Source: an uncultured Coriobacteriaceae bacterium (lineage in GTDB: Bacteria; Actinomycetota; Coriobacteriia; Coriobacteriales; Atopobiaceae). Taken from it: 64,000 bases of DNA. A program made the position numbers and the translations under genes. The notes under the pieces were generated by a model. That model was not told the origin of the DNA. It ran no database searches and saw only the letters and a program-made list of their open reading frames with translations. Numbering within the stretch: the stretch's first letter is position 1; each line of letters opens with the position of its first letter. This document shows, piece after piece, positions 1 to 8,275 of the stretch. The DNA is taken from contig CADBYM010000002.1 of NCBI GenBank assembly GCA_902798915.1, forward strand, positions 1-64,000. Direction: 5' to 3'.

Positions 1-84
1 ACGCATCCCGGTCCAATCCATTTATCACCATATTCCGTTATCAAAGATCAATCGAACTTTTTTCCGTTTCCCACTTGACAGAAC

Positions 85-2838
85 TTAGCTGGTCTTTCGC
101 ACGCAGCGCGACCACCCCCATGCGACCAAGCACGCAACAGTCGCAGCAAAGCTAATCATCATCATGTATCGCGCGTTGGACTTGAAGGCGAACTCAATCT
201 CGTTCTTTCCCTCAACTAGATCGATAGCCATGAACGCAGTGTCGGCCTTATGGATCTTCACTTCCTCGCCGTTGACCGTAGCGCTCCAGCAGTCGTCATA
301 GGGGATGCTCAGGAAGAGCACCTGTCCCGCATTCGCATCCACTTCGCACGTCAACGTGTCATCCGTAATGCGCATGTCTTGCACGGCCCGCGTCGTAAAC
401 CTCTCGGTCGCATCGTCGTAGATGTCCATGGGCTGCGTAAGCACCTTGAAATCATCAAACGAATAGACTCCAGGCGTGTAGAACGTGAGCCTCAAGCGAC
501 GTATGGACTTGTCGCAGTATCCTGCGTTCCACAACCACGTGTCCTTTCCGCCATAGAGATGGAAGTGCGGTGTGGAGATAGTGTCTGCGATATTGCCGGA
601 CCTATTGGACTTGACTCCTATCCTGAATGCCTTGGGTTCTGTCCAAGCTTCCTCTTCGCGCTGGACCTTCTTCTGCTCAACACGACTGAGCTTATTCCAC
701 TCCTTCTGTGTAAACTGCTCGCGAGGGCTCATGGCGTCAAGCTCGAGCCCCTCCACATAGAGGTATACCTCACAATCCTTTAAGGCACGTTCCGGCCGTA
801 TCCTCATATACGCAGAGGGCTTGCTCACCACGACGGTTCCGTCCTTGATCTGAACGCCATCGCCGATCTCCACGACCGAGAATCCCACTTCCTCACTCGT
901 GATGGTCGGTATGCGCAAGGAGCGGGCTTGAGCGTCCTCGTCATCGAGCACCACTCCTTGGAGCAGCGCTTCCTGCTTCTGCAGGGGTGAGAGCTGCTCG
1001 TACGCTGATGAGGCTATGGCATCGTCGTACACCAAAGCCAACGTGCTGGGACTCTCTTCGTCATACAGTTCATACTCGTCGTCATTGCGCGTCTTGAGCT
1101 TGGCAACGACCTCGTCCTTAACGCCGTAGGGCAGAGGAATCCTGTCTTGCGGCACGGTGACGTAGGTGCCTACACCCAGCACCCGCATGAGCGCCGCACG
1201 TTGGTCCAGCGTGTAATACGTGTTCGGTAGGTCAGAGAAGGCGAGTGCCATGTCGCGATGGAACGCATCGACGTCGTTGTTGTAGACAGAGGAATAGTAG
1301 TCGATTCCATAGGTGTCCAGTAGCCTGTGAGCCAGAAGACCGGGGGTCTGGACGTCATTCGCCAGCGCCACCGATCGGTCGGTTCGCGACGTGCTGACGC
1401 TCGCGTCTCTTGATGCCAGCCCCGCCGGCGTCTCGGTCGCCACAAGCGCATAGGCATCCCCCTGATACACCAGACGACTCTGCCAGTTCGTACCCGAGGG
1501 AGAGAAGAACAGGGCCCAGTTGCACCCCAACGCCACCAAGCATATCGCCGCTGGAACAGCGACATTCAAGGTGTTGTCGCATAGCACAAGGAAGGCGATC
1601 AGAGCCCACGCCGCGACCATCTGCCAATGCGTCTGTACGGTCTCCTCGTATGGCAAGACGAGGACAAGTGCACAGTAGACTAGCAGAATCACAGAAAGCT
1701 TCGTCAATCGCTTCGCGTCGATGACCTCCAAGCGTTCCATCTGCGTCCCCACGATGCAGGCAACAAGCAGGGCGAACCCAAACACCCATCGGTTGGCGAC
1801 GTACGCGAAGCCATTGAAAGCAGACCCAATGAACGGCACGCATAGAAACACCAGCCCAATAACGAACAGTATGCGCAGGACCAGCGTCTTGCGGTCCGCC
1901 GCGCCCACCCAGAGCGCCAAAACACCAAGGAGGCCGCAGGCGCCGTAGCCATAGAACCAGTCTGCACCTCCCGAGGCAACACCTGCAAAGCCACAGAAGA
2001 GCTTCTGATAGTACTCGGCCGAGTAGAGCATTGGGGTAACATACGAGACCTTCACCCTGTCAAGCGATGCGATTCGCGCAATCTCCACCAGGCGATCGCA
2101 CGCCACAAGCATGGAGAGGACGGAACAACCGGCAAAGAGGACGAAGAATCGCAGCCAGTCGCGAAACGAGGCACGGCGCACCACCAACATCACGACGACG
2201 AGCACGGCCACGAGCAGCTGCGATGAATAGTACAGGTAAGGACCGCACACGAAGCAGAACGCCCCGCCAGACAATATGTATGGCCACGGATTGCGCACGT
2301 CGAGCAATACCAACGCGCTGTAGACCACAACCGGAAGCAGAATCATGGCGTTCAGATACTGGGTCTGCAGTGCGCAGTTCAGTCCCGACCCGGAGAACGC
2401 ATACGTCAGTGCCCCCAGCACCGCGCCCCGATTGGTCGCCCCAAGCTTGAACATCAGCGGCAGAGCGCAGGCACCCACTAGCCAGAGCCTCACCACCACG
2501 AGCACGTTGAAAAGCCATTCCGTGTTCTCGCTCGCACAGAACACCGACAGGTACTGGAACGGATCGTGTGACCAATTGTGCACGCTACCGTATCCCATGG
2601 AGAAGTCGTAAAACGGCAGGTGCAGACCTTTGCCCGCCATGAAGTCGGCAAGAATCCTCTGCACAGTCGCGCCTGTGTCGACGAACGTTCCGTATTGCTG
2701 GCAGAGCCCGTCAATCCGATTGATGAGACTCTTTCCCTCCATCAAGAGCGGCATGAACGCGATGACGGCGACAGCAGCGAAGGCAAGCGTGTAGACGCCG
2801 AGCACCTTTGCACGGTTTCCCCCCGCTCTCGTTAACAC
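85..2838 (-). CDS. YfhO-like polytopic membrane protein
   Basis: A 917-residue protein with an N-terminal membrane segment, a large hydrophobic block of about a dozen predicted helices up to roughly residue 470, a soluble extracytoplasmic region, and a last hydrophobic helix just before the C-terminus. This layout, with the C-terminal motif FLSIPYDDCWSATVNGEEV, matches the YfhO family, whose members act in lipid-linked glycosylation of envelope polymers. The start is set at GTG 2838 because a GGGGGTGG sequence lies just upstream; an in-frame TTG at 2886 has no such site. The gene is divergent from the BspA-like gene. Its role next to the polysaccharide clusters, probably adding a side sugar outside the membrane, is inferred. 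Confidence 0.8.
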   Translation of the reverse strand: MLTRAGGNRAKVLGVYTLAFAAVAVIAFMPLLMEGKSLINRIDGLCQQYGTFVDTGATVQRILADFMAGKGLHLPFYDFSMGYGSVHNWSHDPFQYLSVFCASENTEWLFNVLVVVRLWLVGACALPLMFKLGATNRGAVLGALTYAFSGSGLNCALQTQYLNAMILLPVVVYSALVLLDVRNPWPYILSGGAFCFVCGPYLYYSSQLLVAVLVVVMLVVRRASFRDWLRFFVLFAGCSVLSMLVACDRLVEIARIASLDRVKVSYVTPMLYSAEYYQKLFCGFAGVASGGADWFYGYGACGLLGVLALWVGAADRKTLVLRILFVIGLVFLCVPFIGSAFNGFAYVANRWVFGFALLVACIVGTQMERLEVIDAKRLTKLSVILLVYCALVLVLPYEETVQTHWQMVAAWALIAFLVLCDNTLNVAVPAAICLVALGCNWALFFSPSGTNWQSRLVYQGDAYALVATETPAGLASRDASVSTSRTDRSVALANDVQTPGLLAHRLLDTYGIDYYSSVYNNDVDAFHRDMALAFSDLPNTYYTLDQRAALMRVLGVGTYVTVPQDRIPLPYGVKDEVVAKLKTRNDDEYELYDEESPSTLALVYDDAIASSAYEQLSPLQKQEALLQGVVLDDEDAQARSLRIPTITSEEVGFSVVEIGDGVQIKDGTVVVSKPSAYMRIRPERALKDCEVYLYVEGLELDAMSPREQFTQKEWNKLSRVEQKKVQREEEAWTEPKAFRIGVKSNRSGNIADTISTPHFHLYGGKDTWLWNAGYCDKSIRRLRLTFYTPGVYSFDDFKVLTQPMDIYDDATERFTTRAVQDMRITDDTLTCEVDANAGQVLFLSIPYDDCWSATVNGEEVKIHKADTAFMAIDLVEGKNEIEFAFKSNARYMMMISFAATVACLVAWGWSRCVRKTS

Positions 2839-2871
2839 CGCACCACCCCCAAGCAAGGAACAATTCTTTTT

Positions 2872-2899
2872 ATTGTACCCGAGCAAGTCCAGCGAGCAA
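2872..2899 (-). promoter_or_regulatory. candidate promoter of the YfhO-like gene
   Basis: On the minus strand TTGCTC (2894-2899) and TACAAT (2872-2877) are separated by 16 bases and lie 34 bases ahead of the chosen GTG start. The -10 box is good and the -35 box is weak. The surrounding A/T richness stands out from the GC-rich coding sequence. Confidence 0.4.
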
Positions 2900-3232
2900 T
2901 GCCAACGGGGTCGATTACCTAGGACGTACGCATGAACGCTGGTATTTCGGCGGAATCACGTGCGCAACACTGCGCGATGGTCGGACGCCGTCACTCCCAC
3001 GAGCCGGGAGGAGCTGAGGCATGCGGTATGCGGGCGGAATATATTCGATAAAACAGAAGTGGACAGTTAGTTGAATATAACCACCCACACGCCACCCGAC
3101 GGCGCCGCCATGGGCAGGCAGCACGGAAGGCCATGAACGGACTTCGTTCACCTGACCTGTCAATCCACCCCATCAATCGGCTCATGGCGTCCTCCACGCA
3201 GCATGTGAGTGCCGAAAACAGCGCGTACCATA
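2900..3232. other. divergent intergenic region without a gene
   Basis: About 330 bases between the YfhO-like and BspA-like genes. Reading frames here are short and have no ribosome sites or recognisable products. The stretch around 3040-3085 is A/T rich and may carry further control sequences, but no clear promoter pair or terminator was found. Confidence 0.5.
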
Positions 3233-3263
3233 CCGACATGTCGGCACGTCCATGGGGTATAAT
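3233..3263 (+). promoter_or_regulatory. promoter with a 12-bp palindrome, BspA-like gene
   Basis: A perfect TATAAT lies at 3258-3263, about 50 bases before the ATG. At the place of the -35 box there is no TTGACA, but a perfect palindrome CCGACATGTCGG (3233-3244). A strong -10 with a palindrome instead of a -35 is what an activator-dependent or repressed promoter would look like. The regulator is unknown. Confidence 0.55.
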
Positions 3264-3313
3264 AGCTTTAAAAAACCCTTAACAAAAACGCGATGCCATG
3301 ACGGGAGGCGACC

Positions 3314-6300
3314 ATGTCGCATAGGATGAGAGATTGGGGCCGTACGCGTCGCGGCATCCTGGCGCTCGGGCTCGCCTGCGCAATGGCATGGGGTACCGTC
3401 GCACCAGCCCTAGCGGGAGGCGACGGCTTCGACACCCAGGGCGTGCTTGAATCGGGGCACGGCGAGGACATCGACCAGATCGACGATACCGAATCCGTCG
3501 ACGCCATCGTCGAGGAGCGCGACGTCGACGTACTCCTTGACGACGTCGTGGGACTAGAGGAGGTCAACGAGCGCTGTGGGGACAAGTCCGTCAACGCTGA
3601 GGGCCCCGACGACGCACCGGAGCTGGAGATCGAGTCTGCGCTCGAGCCCGGGCTGGAGGAATCGCCCGCGCTATACGTCCAGTCGGGCGACGAGGCCTAC
3701 GCGTCCGGCACTTGGGGCACCTGTCCATGGGAGATCGGCACGGACGGCACGCTCACGATTCACCCGGGCGAGGGCGGCACTGACAGGCCGTGGGCAGATT
3801 ACGCCGAGAAGGTCAAGTCGGTGCGCATGGTACGGGAGGGAGCGGGCAGGGTCGTGCTCCCCTCCAGCTGCAGATCGCTATTCTCCCAGCTCGGGAGGGC
3901 GGCGGACATGGATCTGTCCGGGGCGGACGCGTCGCGCGTGACGGACATGCGCAACATGTTTTACGGCTGCAGCTTACTAACTTCCCTCGATCTATCCGCC
4001 TGGGACACGTCGAGCGTGACAGACATGGGCCTCATGTTTGACGGGTGCAATGCGCTGACCGCCCTTGACGTCTCCGGGTGGGATACGTCAAGGGTAACGA
4101 ACATGCGTCGTTTGTTTACGGGCTGCTGCTCGATAACCTCCCTTGACGTCTCCGGGTGGGACACGTCAAATGTGACACACATGGGCGATATGTTTAGTGC
4201 CTGCCGGTCGCTATGGTCTCTCGACGTCTCCAGGTGGGACACGTCCTCAGTGACGAACATGAAAGGCATGTTCTCCGACTGCTCGTCGCTCGCCTCTCTC
4301 GACGTCTCCAGGTGGGACACGTCCTCAGTGACGAACATGAAAGGCATGTTCTCCGGCTGCTCGTCGCTCGCCTCCCTCGACGTCTCCGGATGGGACACGT
4401 CCTCCGTGGTGAGCATGAACTGCATGTTCTTCGGCTGCTCGGCGCTTGCCTCCCTCGACTTCTCCGGGTGGGACACGTCGTCCGTGACGAGTATGTACCA
4501 CATGTTCTCCGGCTGCTCGGCGCTCGCCTCCCTCGACGTCTCCGGGTGGAACACGTCCTCCGTGGTGAGCATGAACTGCATGTTCTTCGGCTGCTCGGCG
4601 CTTGCCTCCCTCGACTTCTCCGGGTGGGACACGTCGTCCGTGACGGACATGGAGGGCATGTTTGTTCGCTGTTCGTCGCTCGCCTCCCTCGACTTCTCCG
4701 GGTGGGACACGTCGTCCGTGACGAACATGGAGGGCATGTTCGCCCACTGCTCGGCGCTGACGTCCCTCAAACTCACTGGACTGGACACATCCTCCGTAAC
4801 GAATATGGTCGAGGTGTTCTACGGATGCTCGTCGCTCACCTGCCTTGACCTATCCGGCTGGAACACATCAAACGCGACAAGGATGACCAAGATGTTCGCG
4901 GACTGCTCTAGCCTCTCAGCCCTCAAGGCCTTCAGCTGGGATACGGCCAAGGTCACAGACATGGCCTACATGCTTTCTGGATGCTCGAAGCTAGCCTCCC
5001 TCGACCTATCCGGCTGGAACACATGGAGCGTATCGAGCACCGTCGGCACTAACGGGATGTTCTCCGGCTGCACGTCGCTGGCCACCTTCAAGGTAGGCGC
5101 GCACTATGCCATCAAGGCTGCCGCGGCGTTCCCGGTGGCCACGTCAGTAAGCGGCAGGTGGTGGTCCAAGGCGGACCACCGCTGGTACTCGAAGGATGAA
5201 ATCGTCTCGGGCCGCTCGGAGGTCGCCGACACGTACACCGCCAAGGCGGAGCCCGGCTACGAGACGCACGTGTCGGGACTCTCGCTCGAGGCGCCAAAAA
5301 CACAGACCTACACCGGCCGGGCGCTCACGCCGAGCGTCACCCTGAGAGACGGCGGCTACACCCTACGCACGAGCACCGACTACACGCTTGCGTACCAGGA
5401 CAACGTGGCCGCTGGCACGGCGACAGTGACCATAACGGGCAGGGGTGACTACAAGGGTTCGAGGAGTGCCACGTTCTCCATCGCCCGCGCGAGCGTCGCC
5501 GTGCCGAAGGCCACGAACCGCACCTACAACGGCAAGGCGCAGGTCGGCGTCGCGGCGGGCACCGGCTACAAGCTCTCCGGGACAGCGAAGGCGACCGCCG
5601 CCGGGACGTACACGGCGAAGGCCACGCCCGACGCCAACCACAGGTGGCCCGACGGCACGACCGGCGCGAAGACGCTCACGTGGAAGGTCGGCAAGGCGGC
5701 GTCGAGCGTCAGGCTCGCAGCACAGACAAGGACCTACACGGGCAAGGCGCTCGCCTACACGGGCAAGGTCTCGAGGTCCGGCTCGGCCGGGAAGGTCACC
5801 TACCGGTACTTCTCCGACGCCAAGTGCACCAAGGCCGTCAAGGCCGCCAACGTGAAGGCGGCCAAGACCTACTACGTGAGGGCGACCCTCGCCGCCGACG
5901 CCAACCACAAGGCCGCGACGAGCGCCGCGGCGAAGCTCGTGGTGGCCAAGGCGAAGAACCCGGTCGCGGCCAAGGCCGTCGCGCGCGCCGCCAAGCTCGC
6001 GACCGTCAGGAAGAGGGCCGTCACGGTCGCGCGCCCGATGCGCGTCTCCAAGGCGCAGGGCAAGCTCGCCTACGCCAAGGTCGCCAAGGGGTCGGCCAAG
6101 TGCCTCACCGTCAGCAAGGCCACCGGCAAGGTCACCGTGAGGAGGGGGACCAAGAAGGGCACCTACAAGATCAAGATAAAGGTCACGGCCGCCGGCAACG
6201 CCAACTACAAGGCCGGCTCCAAGACCGTCGTCTGCAAGGTAACCGAACCGAACCACAGTCATATGGTTTTGGAGAATACGAAGGTGCCCTGCCTCCTGCG

Positions 6301-6424
6301 GCTCATAGGTACTGTAAAGTTGATGAACTTAGGACTGTTCGGGGAGGTTCCATGCCAAGTGTTAACGTCATCACATTGTACAGGGGATCGAACTGTGGCG
6401 CGCACCTTCAGGCGCACGCACTAA
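3314..6424 (+). CDS. secreted BspA-like (DUF285) repeat surface protein
   Basis: 1036 residues with a GGGAGGCG ribosome site 5 bases before the ATG. A signal peptide covers about residues 1-36 (arginines, hydrophobic core, ending APALAGG). An acidic region follows, then about 15 tandem copies of a 26-residue repeat of the form WDTSSVTNMxGMFSGCSSL (about residues 205-590), the BspA/DUF285 leucine-rich repeat. After these come MBG-like beta domains rich in YTGKAL and TYxVRATL motifs and a very Lys/Ala-rich basic end. Such proteins are displayed or released and bind host or bacterial surfaces. Family-like sequence stops near base 6240; the last ~60 residues have no repeat or domain character and run out of frame into the next gene, so the natural end may be lost. 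No LPXTG or membrane anchor is seen. Confidence 0.85.
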   Translation: MSHRMRDWGRTRRGILALGLACAMAWGTVAPALAGGDGFDTQGVLESGHGEDIDQIDDTESVDAIVEERDVDVLLDDVVGLEEVNERCGDKSVNAEGPDDAPELEIESALEPGLEESPALYVQSGDEAYASGTWGTCPWEIGTDGTLTIHPGEGGTDRPWADYAEKVKSVRMVREGAGRVVLPSSCRSLFSQLGRAADMDLSGADASRVTDMRNMFYGCSLLTSLDLSAWDTSSVTDMGLMFDGCNALTALDVSGWDTSRVTNMRRLFTGCCSITSLDVSGWDTSNVTHMGDMFSACRSLWSLDVSRWDTSSVTNMKGMFSDCSSLASLDVSRWDTSSVTNMKGMFSGCSSLASLDVSGWDTSSVVSMNCMFFGCSALASLDFSGWDTSSVTSMYHMFSGCSALASLDVSGWNTSSVVSMNCMFFGCSALASLDFSGWDTSSVTDMEGMFVRCSSLASLDFSGWDTSSVTNMEGMFAHCSALTSLKLTGLDTSSVTNMVEVFYGCSSLTCLDLSGWNTSNATRMTKMFADCSSLSALKAFSWDTAKVTDMAYMLSGCSKLASLDLSGWNTWSVSSTVGTNGMFSGCTSLATFKVGAHYAIKAAAAFPVATSVSGRWWSKADHRWYSKDEIVSGRSEVADTYTAKAEPGYETHVSGLSLEAPKTQTYTGRALTPSVTLRDGGYTLRTSTDYTLAYQDNVAAGTATVTITGRGDYKGSRSATFSIARASVAVPKATNRTYNGKAQVGVAAGTGYKLSGTAKATAAGTYTAKATPDANHRWPDGTTGAKTLTWKVGKAASSVRLAAQTRTYTGKALAYTGKVSRSGSAGKVTYRYFSDAKCTKAVKAANVKAAKTYYVRATLAADANHKAATSAAAKLVVAKAKNPVAAKAVARAAKLATVRKRAVTVARPMRVSKAQGKLAYAKVAKGSAKCLTVSKATGKVTVRRGTKKGTYKIKIKVTAAGNANYKAGSKTVVCKVTEPNHSHMVLENTKVPCLLRLIGTVKLMNLGLFGEVPCQVLTSSHCTGDRTVARTFRRTH
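4235..5030 (+). repeat. 78-bp coding tandem repeats in the BspA-like gene
   Basis: The 26-residue protein repeat is written as 78-bp DNA units. Bases 4395-4489 and 4551-4645 are identical over 95 bp, exactly two units (156 bp) apart, which points to a recent two-unit duplication. Units become less alike after about 4750. Confidence 0.85.
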
Positions 6425-7416
6425 ACGACGTCCTCCTGCGCCTGACAGGAATGCAGCCCGCGTTCATCGAGATCGGCTTCGGTTCGGTCGGTGGCTTGCA
6501 CCCCGACAAATTCGTCCGCAAGCAGATTCGCCGCTCTCTCAAGCGTCTACAACCTGCCGCCATTCCATTTGCGGTAAAGGGAGATGCTGCCTATAGAAAG
6601 GCATCGGCCCAGCTCAAGGCCGTACCGCTGGCCGATTCATACGCTCCAGATGATGCCATCGTCTTTGGCAGTGACGAGATATGGAACGTTGCCCGCTCGG
6701 TAATCCGCCGTCTACCCGCCCTTTGGGGCGAAGGCGTGGCAGGTGGAAAGAAAATCGCATACGCCCCATCAGCGAACGGTGCCTCGCTGGTCGATTCGGA
6801 GGCCTCAGCTAGCCTCAAAGAGAACCTATCTTCGTTTGCTGCGATTTCCGCTCGCGATGAGTGGACCGCTCAGCAAGTGGCCTCCCTCACCGGACGGAAT
6901 GCGCCCGTTGTCTGTGACCCAACCCTGCTCCTCACCGCCGAGGAATGGCAGAGTCACATCCAGCCACAGACCAAGCAACTGGGTTCCTATGCCCTCGTGT
7001 ACTCCTACGAGGGATTCATGTCGCCCACCACAATCGCAGAGACCCAGAACGAGGCCCACGCGCGCGGCCTACAGCTCGTATCCGGCGGTCAGTTGCTCAA
7101 GTGGTGTGACAAGAGCATTCCCTGCGGACCGTTCGAACTTCTCCAGCTGTTCAAGAATGCGGACTTCGTCGTGACCAGCACCTTTCATGGCACGGTACTC
7201 TCGACGATCTTCCGCAAGCAGTTCGCCTCTTATGCCTACCAGAACTCAAAGGTGTCCTGCTACCTCACCTCAGTGGGGTTGGAGTCGCGCGACGCTTCGA
7301 AGAGGCCCCTTAGGAACGTTCTTGCCGAGACCGTCCCATGGTCTATCTTTGAGCAGAGGCTCAACCCTATGCGTGACGAGTCGCTCGCGTACCTTAAGGA
7401 GGCTGTCCTTGGGTAG
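6352..7416 (+). CDS. polysaccharide pyruvyl transferase family protein
   Basis: 354 residues, with GGGGAGG five bases ahead of the ATG. Visible family features are an N-terminal nucleotide-fold start (NVITLYRGSNCGAHLQ), GSDEIWN, KIAYAPSAN, AISARDEW, DPTLLL and TSTFHGTVLS, all in the order seen in CsaB/WcaK-type pyruvyl transferases. These enzymes add pyruvate from phosphoenolpyruvate to sugars of surface polymers. The first 73 bases overlap the BspA-like reading frame in a different frame. The gene overlaps the MurB-like gene downstream by 8 bases and carries that gene's ribosome site in its last codons, so the two are probably translationally coupled. Confidence 0.88.
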   Translation: MPSVNVITLYRGSNCGAHLQAHALNDVLLRLTGMQPAFIEIGFGSVGGLHPDKFVRKQIRRSLKRLQPAAIPFAVKGDAAYRKASAQLKAVPLADSYAPDDAIVFGSDEIWNVARSVIRRLPALWGEGVAGGKKIAYAPSANGASLVDSEASASLKENLSSFAAISARDEWTAQQVASLTGRNAPVVCDPTLLLTAEEWQSHIQPQTKQLGSYALVYSYEGFMSPTTIAETQNEAHARGLQLVSGGQLLKWCDKSIPCGPFELLQLFKNADFVVTSTFHGTVLSTIFRKQFASYAYQNSKVSCYLTSVGLESRDASKRPLRNVLAETVPWSIFEQRLNPMRDESLAYLKEAVLG

Positions 7417-8275
7417 CAAACCGAAGTACCACGAAGGTCAAGCCCCCCTAGTCCGCACTGACGTCGACCTCTCGCTCATGACCACAGCACGAACTGGATG
7501 TACCGTTGCGCGTCTGCATATACCACACGAGGGTGACGACCTGACGCTCCTTCCCTCGGCAGGCGGACATTACCTTGTGATTTCTAATGGCTCGAACGTA
7601 CTCGCCACGGACTCGCGCGACCTTGGCGACGTGATTTGGATGGGCGAGTACGACAAAACAATCCTCCGCCTGTCTCCTGGCGTGTACAGAGTAGGTTGCT
7701 CCGTCATGGCGCAAACCCTCATACGCGAGGTTAACGCCGACGGGTACGGCGACATCGAGGAGCTAATCTCCGTACCCGGCATGCTCGGGGGCCTTGTCTG
7801 CATGAATGCCTCAATCCCCAATCGGGCATGCATATCGGATCACCTGCTAAGCGTCGAGGCATTTGACGGTCGGCGATTCGTCACGCTCGATCGCGACGAA
7901 TGCGGCTTCGGCTACCGTGAATCGCGCTTCCAAGATGGCACGTGGATAATTCTTGCCGCGACCTTTGAGTTTCCAGCACAGGAGCCGAGCATCTCAAAGA
8001 AGCGGGTAGATGCACGACGCGCCCGCGTCAAGGAGCTTCACGACCATTCGGCTCCATGCTTTGGCACTGTCTTCCGCAAGAGCTCGGGCTTTATCATGCG
8101 CCTTGCCCGTCGATTTAGAATCGGCAAGGGAAAGTCGCGGTTCTCGCACAAGACGGGCAATTGGCTTTGCTGCGGCGGCAGTTTTTTGGACTCGCTCACC
8201 GCCATCAGACGAGTCGAACGTCTTCACAGGTTAGCGGGCAAGGCCTGCGATCGTGAGGTGGTCGTATGGGAATAG
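7409..8275 (+). CDS. MurB-like FAD-dependent reductase in a polysaccharide operon
   Basis: 288 residues from a TTG start with a perfect AAGGAGG six bases upstream, inside the end of the pyruvyl transferase gene. The sequence follows MurB (UDP-N-acetylenolpyruvoylglucosamine reductase): NGSNVLATD for FAD phosphate binding, VPGMLGGLVCMNAS, FGYRES with the conserved Arg (about residue 168), GTVFRK (about 219) and a C-terminal REVVVWE. The catalytic Ser of MurB, expected in the GSVFKN motif, appears as Thr; the Arg and the final Glu look kept. It is close in size to type II MurB, which lacks the extra loop. The position between a pyruvyl transferase and a flippase argues for a role in surface polysaccharide rather than in peptidoglycan. 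The substrate is unknown. Confidence 0.75.
   Translation: MGSKPKYHEGQAPLVRTDVDLSLMTTARTGCTVARLHIPHEGDDLTLLPSAGGHYLVISNGSNVLATDSRDLGDVIWMGEYDKTILRLSPGVYRVGCSVMAQTLIREVNADGYGDIEELISVPGMLGGLVCMNASIPNRACISDHLLSVEAFDGRRFVTLDRDECGFGYRESRFQDGTWIILAATFEFPAQEPSISKKRVDARRARVKELHDHSAPCFGTVFRKSSGFIMRLARRFRIGKGKSRFSHKTGNWLCCGGSFLDSLTAIRRVERLHRLAGKACDREVVVWE

Noticed and set aside
33..45. CGTTATCAAAG near the left edge, also present in the right arm of the palindrome at 22221-22277
   Set aside because: An 11-base match in 64 kb is expected by chance, and the flanks differ.
4235..5030. Regular repeats that could suggest a CRISPR array
   Set aside because: The units are contiguous, 78 bp long, divisible by three and translate to the BspA repeat; there are no spacers.
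5644..6351. Upstream extension of the pyruvyl transferase frame into the BspA-like gene
   Set aside because: The translation is low-complexity (many Gln, Gly, Arg), out of frame with the repeat protein, and the real start is ATG 6352 with a good ribosome site.
7409..8275. Calling the gene plain murB
   Set aside because: The operon context is surface polysaccharide and one catalytic residue differs, so a peptidoglycan role cannot be stated.
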